Part shown: positions 45,231 through 52,123 of the stretch, in pieces
Position numbering within the stretch: the first letter of the stretch is position 1
Layout: every line of letters starts with the position of its first letter
Source of the DNA: Elusimicrobia bacterium GWA2_56_46
GTDB taxonomy: Bacteria; Elusimicrobiota; Elusimicrobia; Elusimicrobiales; UBA9959
Assembly: GCA_001799575.1 (NCBI GenBank)
Contig: MGTT01000027.1
Coordinates: forward strand, 30,011-94,010
Direction of reading: 5' to 3'
DNA: 64,000 nucleotides
Notes under the pieces: model-generated
Seen by the model: the letters and a program-made list of their open reading frames with translations, nothing else
What the model was told of the DNA's origin: nothing
Databases searched by the model: none
Translations under genes and position numbers: made by a program

Positions 45231-46940
45231 TTAGTCTACCAAAATTGTGGGCGTAACGAAAATAACCAGGTCGGTGTTGGTTCGCCTGGAACTGACGCTG
45301 GTGAACAGCCAGCCGATTATCGGGATATACCCCAGCAGGGGCACTTTTTTTACGCTTTTGGTCTCTATGGAGGAAAGCATTCCGCCTATGACCACGGGCT
45401 GGCCGTTCTTCACGCGAACCATGGTGGAAACACCCCTTGAAACGGGGTCAAGAATGGTCTGCCCCTGCACCGCCACGCCGGAGGCCACGACATCCGAATA
45501 ATTGGGCTGAATGACCATAGTGATATAGCCCTCTCTGTTGACCTGGGGTGTGACTTTCAGAACCAGCCCCACCCGCCTCCGTTCCACCGAAGTGGAGACG
45601 GAACCGGTCGCGCCGCCGGCTGAAGAGACCGAACTGCCGGTACCCACCGCCGCGTCCCTGGAGATGGAGATAAGCGACGTCATATTGTTCATGGCTACGA
45701 TCTTGGGCTTGCCGAGATAATGGGCCTCTCCCCTGGAGATGAGCGCCCTGAAAATAGCCTGCAGCTGCGCCAGGCTGAAGATGCCGTAATATACGCCTTT
45801 CGCGCTCTGCTGTCCGGTGGCGAAAACGGAATCGACCCCGCCGCTGGTGCTGCCGCCGGAGGCGGAGGTGGCGGAGGTGTCGGTCGTCTTAGGGAAGAAA
45901 TTCTTCCACTGGTCGCCGGAGAAAAAGCCGGGCCTGAGGCCGTAATCGGTAAGCCTGGCCGGGCCGGCAAAATAAGCCATTTCTCCGCGGGAACCGCCCC
46001 ATTCTATACCCAGTTCATTGAGACGATCGGTGTTGATCTCCATTATCTGGGCCTCTATGAGTATCTGAGGGGCTTTTTTGTCTAGTTCCGAAATGATCTG
46101 CTCCACCTGCGGAAAAACCTCCGGGACATCGGTAACGATAAGGGTATTGGTCCGGGGATCGGTAACCAGCATGCCGTTTTTTGAAAGCACGCTTTTTATA
46201 ACGCTCAGGATCGCGATCCCTTTTTCGTCGCCCTGCGGCCTGGCGGCTCCCGCGCCGCCCTGCGTTTCAGCGGACATCCCGCTGGAGGATACGTCCTGTG
46301 AAGTGATGGAGGCTATATCCTCGCCCACGGAACCGATGCGTATAAGCGGGATATAGTTCAGCACAAAGATCTTGGTTATAAGATTGGGAGTGCCGGCCGA
46401 ACGCTTCCTGACCACGTAGGTGCTGGTTTTTCCGATGCGCTGGTAAGTCAGGCCTCTTATGCTCAGCAGCAGTTCCAGGGCTTCGCGCACCGTGGTCTTG
46501 CGGAGGTAGACGGTTATGGTCTTGGACTCAAGGCCTTCTGCGACGATAAAGCTGACCTTTGACTGGGCCGAAATGATCTCCATAAAAGAAGACAGGGGGG
46601 CGCCTTTAAGATGTATGGGGCCTATCTTGCGATCCAGCGGGGAAACGGTTTCGGTTTCCTCATACATCGAAACTTCCCTGGGAGCGCCGCCTATCTGCAC
46701 AGGTTCCAGAGGCGTCCCGGGAGTCCTGCCCCGGGGGATGGACCGGGGCAGGGCATTATCCTGCCCCGAAGGCTGCTCCAGGATTGGCCCGCCCTCTTCT
46801 GAAGAGGGCCCCTGGAGATCGGCCGTAAAATCCTTGTCGGAGTCCGGGAGCTGGGTTTCCTGGGCGAAGAGCAGAGCGGCCGGCGCCGCAAACTGTTCCG
46901 CCAGCAGACAGACGGTGAGTAAAATCCTGAGCTTTTTCAT
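45231..46940 (-). CDS. pilQ: type IV pilus secretin PilQ
   Basis: This 569-aa outer-membrane channel has a signal peptide (ending near LLFAQE), an STN-like domain (IHLKGAPLSSFMEIISAQ), a secretin N-domain (LSVIKSVLSKNGMLVTDPR, NTLIVTDVPEVFPQVEQII) and the C-terminal secretin (VRVKNGQPVVIGGMLSS, VPLLGYIPIIGWLFTS, DLVIFVTPTIL). It is shorter than proteobacterial PilQ, with no AMIN domain visible. The SSGMSAETQGGAGAARP stretch is low complexity. It lies between pilP-like and pilB. Confidence 0.94.
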   Translation of the reverse strand: MKKLRILLTVCLLAEQFAAPAALLFAQETQLPDSDKDFTADLQGPSSEEGGPILEQPSGQDNALPRSIPRGRTPGTPLEPVQIGGAPREVSMYEETETVSPLDRKIGPIHLKGAPLSSFMEIISAQSKVSFIVAEGLESKTITVYLRKTTVREALELLLSIRGLTYQRIGKTSTYVVRKRSAGTPNLITKIFVLNYIPLIRIGSVGEDIASITSQDVSSSGMSAETQGGAGAARPQGDEKGIAILSVIKSVLSKNGMLVTDPRTNTLIVTDVPEVFPQVEQIISELDKKAPQILIEAQIMEINTDRLNELGIEWGGSRGEMAYFAGPARLTDYGLRPGFFSGDQWKNFFPKTTDTSATSASGGSTSGGVDSVFATGQQSAKGVYYGIFSLAQLQAIFRALISRGEAHYLGKPKIVAMNNMTSLISISRDAAVGTGSSVSSAGGATGSVSTSVERRRVGLVLKVTPQVNREGYITMVIQPNYSDVVASGVAVQGQTILDPVSRGVSTMVRVKNGQPVVIGGMLSSIETKSVKKVPLLGYIPIIGWLFTSVSSRRTNTDLVIFVTPTILVD

Positions 46941-46956
46941 AGAACCTCCATTAATT

Positions 46957-47688
46957 TTACCGTAAAATTTTCTTAAATCTCTTTCCTTTGTATTCCCCGA
47001 TCACGTAATTAGGGCCGATCTTCAGCAGTTTTACCCCCGCCACCGTATCCCCGGCCAAATGCATTTCCCCGTTGACTATCGCGCTGTTACCCACTATGCC
47101 CTGCAGCTTGATGCGGGTCTCCCCGCTGCTTTCCTTAAGCTGCCGGGCGAGGGTCAGCCGCCGCTGGCGTTCGGTCTCTAGACGCTGCGCCTCCTCGTCC
47201 TTCATCTTCTGGTAATCCTCCGGGCTCAGCATGGGATCGCGTGCGGACTTGGGACTGAAATAAGAGCCCGCCGCGGTCTTGGCCGGAACCCGTTCAGCGG
47301 CGGCTTCCTGAACCGGCGCGGAGGACGGCCTTAAAACCTGAGTTCCGCCGCCGACAGTAAAGTCCCGCCGGCCCGGCTCCGGCCCGGCGGCCGGAACCCG
47401 CGCAGTTTCCTGGAGCCGGGGAGTTTCTTTCGGGGGCGCCGGAGGTTCTGCTGCCGGCGCCGGAATGGCGGAGACGGCCGCGGCCGGGACGGTTGAGGCC
47501 GCCTGCACGGAAGGTGCGGCATCCTGGGAACGCCCGAAAATGCCCGCGGCGGAAACGCTCTGAACCGAAGCCTGGGCCGCCGCCTCTTTCACGCTCTTAT
47601 CAATCCACCAATTGTAGAAAAGGAAAGAAGGGACGACCAGCACGGCCGCGAGTAAAAACCAGGCGATCCAGCCGCTGAAATTTTTCAT
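46957..47688 (-). CDS. pilP: PilP-like type IV pilus protein
   Basis: This 243-aa protein has one N-terminal transmembrane helix (IAWFLLAAVLVVPSFLFYNW), a long Pro/Ala-rich periplasmic linker (residues 50-130) and a small C-terminal domain (LQGIVGNSAIVNGEMHLAGD, KIGPNYVIGEYKGKRFKKI) like the HR domain of PilP/GspC. Gene position between pilO and pilQ supports the name more than overall similarity. It anchors in the membrane, not as a lipoprotein as in Pseudomonas PilP. Confidence 0.8.
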   Translation of the reverse strand: MKNFSGWIAWFLLAAVLVVPSFLFYNWWIDKSVKEAAAQASVQSVSAAGIFGRSQDAAPSVQAASTVPAAAVSAIPAPAAEPPAPPKETPRLQETARVPAAGPEPGRRDFTVGGGTQVLRPSSAPVQEAAAERVPAKTAAGSYFSPKSARDPMLSPEDYQKMKDEEAQRLETERQRRLTLARQLKESSGETRIKLQGIVGNSAIVNGEMHLAGDTVAGVKLLKIGPNYVIGEYKGKRFKKILR

Positions 47689-47689
47689 A

Positions 47690-48292
47690 TCACGTCCTTC
47701 CCGCCGCGGCGGTCGGATTCGGGAACATGGTGGAGACGGTCATGGTAACTTTAAGCATACCGGTCTGGGCGGGATCCTTAACGATGGTAACCTCCGCCAC
47801 TTTCAGGAATATCGGAGAGTTCTCTATATCGGCTATCCATTTGCCCAGTTTGGCATATGTGATGGTGACCGTTACTGTACGCGTCACCAGCAGAAAATTC
47901 CCGGCCGTGATCTCGCTCTGGGAGGAAAGGGAATAGAAATCAATGCCATGAACCTTGGCCGTGGCTGTCAGCACATAATTAAGCCACTCGTCCTTGTCCT
48001 TGATAAGCGGAAGGCGGCGTTTATACCCGGCCAGGCGGGTCCGGGCATTGGAATAATCCTCGTAATGGGCGGCTATAAGCCGAACCTGCTCCAGCGCGCC
48101 TTTTCTGGCCCGGATCCGGCCGCCCAGAGGCACGTAGACAAAATTGTAGAGAACCAGCAAAGCCGGTATGGACAACAGAAGCGGTTTTTTAAAGGGCTCT
48201 ATTCCCTTTTCGGCGTAGATCATGAGAACGTCGTCCGCCATGCCCCGGACAAAGCTCTTTATCCCCGCCGCAAGCCGCAGGATGGAAGACAT
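47690..48292 (-). CDS. pilO: PilO-like type IV pilus alignment protein
   Basis: I start at the ATG at 48292, which overlaps the pilMN stop (ATGA); the frame also opens to 48316. The 200-aa product has an N-terminal cytoplasmic piece, one TM helix (PLLLSIPALLVLYNFVYVPL), a coiled-coil stretch and a ferredoxin-like periplasmic part (FLLVTRTVTVTITYAKLGKW). PilO pairs with PilN to bridge the inner-membrane platform and the secretin. Confidence 0.87.
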   Translation of the reverse strand: MSSILRLAAGIKSFVRGMADDVLMIYAEKGIEPFKKPLLLSIPALLVLYNFVYVPLGGRIRARKGALEQVRLIAAHYEDYSNARTRLAGYKRRLPLIKDKDEWLNYVLTATAKVHGIDFYSLSSQSEITAGNFLLVTRTVTVTITYAKLGKWIADIENSPIFLKVAEVTIVKDPAQTGMLKVTMTVSTMFPNPTAAAGRT

Positions 48293-49854
48293 CAGCCTCT
48301 CCTCCTGGCCGAGCACTTTATGGTAAATACGGTGGCGCGGCCCTGTCCGTCCGCGGAATCCGCGGCCTGGCCGGAAGAATCTCCGGTAAGATCGAATTCC
48401 ATCCCGCCGCCGGGGGGCATGAATACCCTGAACTCCGGAGAATTTTTAAGGGCTTTCTTAAAAACTTCCACCATGGCGAGCTTCATCTCCCCCTTGAGAT
48501 TGGTTTCACCGGTCAGATCCAGGATTTTGGGCGCGGCCTGCACTTCCGAGGCCGCCAGCTGATTCAGATAATGAATATTCGTCAGCCACAGTTCGGGCGG
48601 TATATTATCCGCGACAGCGTTCAGTTTAGGCGCCAGAAAATCGGCCTCTCCGTCCAGGACGGAAAGCATTTTAACGTCGGCCTGCAGTTTTTCTATTTTA
48701 GCGGTTATCGTCCCCACGTCGTTGCCTTCCAGTTCCGGAGCGCCCTCCACCGCCGCGCTCAGGGCGGTAAATTCAGAGTTGATCATCATGAGCCGGATCT
48801 GGCCCACCAGGGACAGGAAAAGCAGAAGTCCGCCCAGCGCGAACGCAACGCCCCACACATACCCGTGCACCTGTTTCTCCAGCCCGGCCGCCGTACTTAC
48901 GCCGGAGATATCCAGCGCCATTTTTTCCTGGACGCGGCCGCGGAGGGACGCGCCCGCGGCAAAAAAAGAGGCCGCGTCGTTGTCCTTGAGGCCGGACGCC
49001 CCGGCCGGATCCCAGACCTCCACGGGCATCATGGATTCCTGTTCGGCGACGGGCTTCCAGACTTCCATGCCATCGCCGCTCAGCATCAGGCGCTTATATA
49101 CCTGCCCGCCGATATAGCGATCCACGAACTGCACGGCGCCTTTCACATCCAGGCGCTTGCGCTCCGACATTGTGCTGGAAATACTGTAATCGGTCTCGCG
49201 GTAAAGAACGGGAGAGCCGGCGCTGGAAAACAACATGAGGCTGGTTCCACCGGAGAAATGAATATAAGCTTTGGCCGCGTGCTCCCCGGGGTCGAGAAAA
49301 GAGAACAACCGCTCCACGGAGTATGAATTCACCTCGACCGCCGTCACTTCCAGGCCGGAAGTTTTGAGGATATTCATGATAAATTCCACGCTTTTGCGCT
49401 GGGTCAGCCCGAAAAGAACACCCAGCTTCCCGCCCTCGGCCAGCGGAACCGCGTTGAAATCATAAACCACCTCATCGAACGAAACAGGGATATATTTTTT
49501 AGACTCGATCGGTATGGCCTTGTTCCAGAAGCGCCTTTCCACGGCCGGCATGACGAAATAACGGAGGATCGAAAATTGGGAAGAGAGAGTTACGACCGCG
49601 GAGGAGCTGTTCCAGTTTATTTTTCTGACGGCGGTCTGAAATCCGTTGATCCAGGAGGCTTTTTCGTCAAAAAAATCGTTATTCAACGATAACGGGCGCT
49701 GCGTCCCCTCCTTCGCGTGGAATCCGGTGGGGACATTGATCAGGTGTTCCACCTGCATCCGGCCATCCCCCCCCAGCCTGGTCTGGGCAAGGCAGATCTC
49801 CCTGGGGGAAATGTGTATGCCGATAGAGTTTTTAGCCGCCGTAATTCTGGCCAT
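48292..49854 (-). CDS. fused PilM-PilN type IV pilus protein
   Basis: I start at the ATG at 49854 (the frame extends to a TTG at 49866). Residues 1 to about 330 are an actin-like PilM domain (NSIGIHISPREICLAQ at the start, YIPVSFDEVVYDFNA, VEVNSYSVERLFSF, GGTSLMLFSSAG). A single transmembrane helix (VWGVAFALGGLLLFLSLVG) and a PilN-like periplasmic part (coiled coil, then NIPPELWLTNIHYLN and a C-terminal ferredoxin-like fold) follow to residue 520. In most bacteria PilM is cytoplasmic and binds the N-terminal tail of a separate PilN. Fusion would lock a 1:1 complex. Confidence 0.88.
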   Translation of the reverse strand: MARITAAKNSIGIHISPREICLAQTRLGGDGRMQVEHLINVPTGFHAKEGTQRPLSLNNDFFDEKASWINGFQTAVRKINWNSSSAVVTLSSQFSILRYFVMPAVERRFWNKAIPIESKKYIPVSFDEVVYDFNAVPLAEGGKLGVLFGLTQRKSVEFIMNILKTSGLEVTAVEVNSYSVERLFSFLDPGEHAAKAYIHFSGGTSLMLFSSAGSPVLYRETDYSISSTMSERKRLDVKGAVQFVDRYIGGQVYKRLMLSGDGMEVWKPVAEQESMMPVEVWDPAGASGLKDNDAASFFAAGASLRGRVQEKMALDISGVSTAAGLEKQVHGYVWGVAFALGGLLLFLSLVGQIRLMMINSEFTALSAAVEGAPELEGNDVGTITAKIEKLQADVKMLSVLDGEADFLAPKLNAVADNIPPELWLTNIHYLNQLAASEVQAAPKILDLTGETNLKGEMKLAMVEVFKKALKNSPEFRVFMPPGGGMEFDLTGDSSGQAADSADGQGRATVFTIKCSARRRG

Positions 49855-49864
49855 AAGAAGTCTC

Positions 49865-49898
49865 AAAAAACCAAGGTTTCGGGATACGAACCGAAACC
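49865..49898 (-). terminator. terminator-like hairpin just before pilMN
   Basis: On the minus strand GGTTTCGG and CCGAAACC form an 8-bp stem, followed by TTGG and six T. It ends 11 bases before the pilMN ATG. It may end the OmpA-family transcript or act as an attenuator for the pilus operon. Confidence 0.65.
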
Positions 49899-49964
49899 CG
49901 CGGATCGCCTTTGCAAAGCATACATATTCTACAAATTACCTTTGTCTTGCGACAGTCCGAACCC

Positions 49965-51788
49965 TTATTCCTTACCCAGCATCTTTATCTCCACTATACT
50001 CTTCGGGGTGTCGGAGATCTGGGTTGAGATATCCATCCGATCCTTGCCGATCATGTATTTCTTGGTGAAACGCGCGACCACATAATTGACCCTGTTCTGG
50101 GCCATGGCTTCCGAGTTGGCCTCGCCGGAGTAGGCGTAACCGATGAGCCTGATCTTCGCCATGGGATAGTAATTCATGGTTTCCGCGACCTGGGCCAGTT
50201 TTTTTTCGCTGTTAGGCGTTACGATGGCCGTTTCCTCCCGGAAATATATTTTGTAACTCACCTGGCCGCTGAATTCCGTCCGGGACTCCTGCGCGCCGTC
50301 TTCCGCCTGTCCCCCTTTCTCCGGCTGGGAGGCGTTTTCTTCGGCGGAGGCCGGGGGAGCTTCTTTCAGAACGGCCGCGGCGGATAATTTTTCCGCCGCT
50401 TTCTTCCGCCCTTTGACGGTTTTAGCCGCCCTGACGCCGGTGGTTCCGGCTTTCTTGAGCGCCGGTTTGACTTTTTTCGGCGGAAGTTGCCGCCCGCCGG
50501 CGGCCTTGGCCGCGACGGCGGCGGCGGGGGATTTTTTGGCTTCACGTTCCGGTTCTTCCTCTTTGCCCGCCTTGATGACCAGAAAACGGCGCAGATTGGT
50601 TTCCCGGCCTTCCATATCCGTCGCCGTGACGGAAACCATGTATTTGCCGGAAGAATAGGGAACGCCGAAAAAATTCTTGCGGCCGTTCCAGTAACTCTGG
50701 TTGTACTGGGGGCCGTAGCCATCCAGTTTCTGCAGCGATAAAAGAGTATTGTCCGGCTGCACGGAGAAGATCTCGAACTTCCACGTGGGCTTGCCGGCCG
50801 GGGATTCGAACACGGAAAATTCCACTAGAGCGCCTTCGTTCTTCTGCACGGAGATCGCCGTCGGATAAACACCGAGGGAAACTTTGGGGCCTCTGGCCTG
50901 CGCATCGTCCAGATCCTTGAGCCTGGGGACCACGTCGTAATTGAAAAGGAGGATCAGGCCGCTTATGTTCGTAAGTTCCTTGGGGAACCTGATGTCCGCA
51001 CCCGTCAGATTAACGTCCAGGCGCGCTTGTGAAATACCACGTGAAATCAGGTAGGAATTGAGCGCGATTGCCTGCCTGATATTCTTGATTTTGACGTCGC
51101 CCTCTACCGCGCCCTCCGGCAGAATAAGCACGTTGGCCTTTCCGAGCGTGAAAATAAGGCCGGCCAGACTCGAGAGAGCGGCGGACGCGTTCGGTTTGAA
51201 GACGGTCTCATTCACAAAAAACCGCTGGGGGTTTATAGTGACGGCTCTGGGCAGGACCTCGCCCATATAAATCTTAACGGCGTCCGACTTGCCCAGCTCC
51301 AGCAGAAGCGTCCTGCGCATCGCGACTATCCGCTCACTGATCTTTTCGGCGACACGGGCCTGCCGGGTCTCCGGAGCTTCCCGTACAGCGGCCTCTTCCT
51401 CCGAAGGAACCAGATCCTCTCCAGCGGCCGCCTGGCTCCTGACTGGAACCCTCCGGACGCCCTCCACATCTTTCATTACCCCGCCCTCCGTCCCCTGATC
51501 CCTGAAAGTCTGTATCCCGGTATTCATGCGCAGAGTGATCCTGGAGATATATTCATTGGCCATGGATTTTTCCGAAGGGGAACCTTTCACGAGGATATCC
51601 ATAAACCTGTCCATCGCCTCGTTATCCTGTCCTTCGTGGTAAAGCCGTATGGCCTGTTCCATCGAACGGCTCATACCGGCCCGCGAGTCCGGCTGGGCGG
51701 GCAGCTCCGAGAAATTCCCGCCGAAAAACACGAGAACGGCAAAAACGGCCGCCGCGGCCGGGAACTTGAGTTTAGGCATCATTTTCAT
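49965..51788 (-). CDS. OmpA-family outer-membrane/peptidoglycan-binding protein
   Basis: I start at the ATG at 51788, preceded by CGGAG at a good distance; the frame is open to 51926 but that part is repeat DNA. The signal peptide is KFPAAAAVFAVLVFFGG. The 607-aa protein has a TPR-like N-terminal piece, a region with paired beta strands, an Ig/FlgD-like domain (YWNGRKNFFGVPYSSGKYMV), an Ala/Lys/Pro-rich linker (residues 420-500) and a C-terminal OmpA domain (KIYFREETAIVTPNSEKKL, IRLIGYAYSGEANSEAMAQ, NRV) that would bind peptidoglycan. It lies just upstream of pilMN in the same direction, so it may anchor the pilus machine. Confidence 0.85.
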   Translation of the reverse strand: MKMMPKLKFPAAAAVFAVLVFFGGNFSELPAQPDSRAGMSRSMEQAIRLYHEGQDNEAMDRFMDILVKGSPSEKSMANEYISRITLRMNTGIQTFRDQGTEGGVMKDVEGVRRVPVRSQAAAGEDLVPSEEEAAVREAPETRQARVAEKISERIVAMRRTLLLELGKSDAVKIYMGEVLPRAVTINPQRFFVNETVFKPNASAALSSLAGLIFTLGKANVLILPEGAVEGDVKIKNIRQAIALNSYLISRGISQARLDVNLTGADIRFPKELTNISGLILLFNYDVVPRLKDLDDAQARGPKVSLGVYPTAISVQKNEGALVEFSVFESPAGKPTWKFEIFSVQPDNTLLSLQKLDGYGPQYNQSYWNGRKNFFGVPYSSGKYMVSVTATDMEGRETNLRRFLVIKAGKEEEPEREAKKSPAAAVAAKAAGGRQLPPKKVKPALKKAGTTGVRAAKTVKGRKKAAEKLSAAAVLKEAPPASAEENASQPEKGGQAEDGAQESRTEFSGQVSYKIYFREETAIVTPNSEKKLAQVAETMNYYPMAKIRLIGYAYSGEANSEAMAQNRVNYVVARFTKKYMIGKDRMDISTQISDTPKSIVEIKMLGKE

Positions 51789-51817
51789 AACGTGGCTCCG
51801 GAAAATCATATCAACAG

Positions 51818-51913
51818 CATTGAAGATTGCGGATTGAAGATTCAGGATTGCCGAAAATATTTTCTTAATTCCCGCTTCTTTGCAGATCCGCAATCCCGAA
51901 TCCTTGAATCCGC
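51818..51913. repeat. paired inverted 7-bp repeat arrays (GATTGNN) upstream of the OmpA-family gene
   Basis: The left array (51818-51852) has CATTGAA, GATTGCG, GATTGAA, GATTCAG and GATTGCC in exact phase. The right array (about 51883-51913), read on the minus strand, repeats GATTC/GATTG units with one 8-base step. About 30 AT-rich bases separate the two. The pair occupies the leader or promoter region of the gene. Confidence 0.75.
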
Positions 51914-51929
51914 TTATATTTAACACATT

Positions 51930-51947
51930 AATATTTACCTAAATATT
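51930..51947 (-). promoter_or_regulatory. AT-rich palindrome upstream of the OmpA-family gene
   Basis: AATATTT and AAATATT flank ACCT. It could be a regulator site. No clear promoter was found beside it. Confidence 0.3.
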
Positions 51948-51970
51948 GCCGGATTATTGCGCAAATGTTA

Positions 51971-52122
51971 CCCGGAAAACCCGACTGGGTTTTCCGGGAA
52001 GGATAAAGGATGAGGGATAAAGGCTAAAGGGCGGATAAAACCTTGTTGTTTCTTCACATCTTTCCCCTCATCCTTCATCCTTTAGCCTTCATCCTTCCGA
52101 AAATTGCCATCGCAATTTTCGG
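51971..52122. repeat. composite element: hairpin, heptamer array, inverted heptamer array, hairpin
   Basis: From left to right: (1) hairpin CCCGGAAAACCC/GGGTTTTCCGGG with GACT loop (51971-51998); (2) AAGGATA, AAGGATG, AGGGATA, AAGGCTA, AAGGGCG in phase (51999-52033); (3) about 30 bases; (4) the inverted array, read on the minus strand as AAGGATG-type units (52064-52098); (5) hairpin CCGAAAATTGC/GCAATTTTCGG with CATC loop (52097-52122), which abuts the TAG of the O-antigen ligase gene. It is the most complete example of the two repeat families together. Confidence 0.85.
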
Positions 52123-52123
52123 G

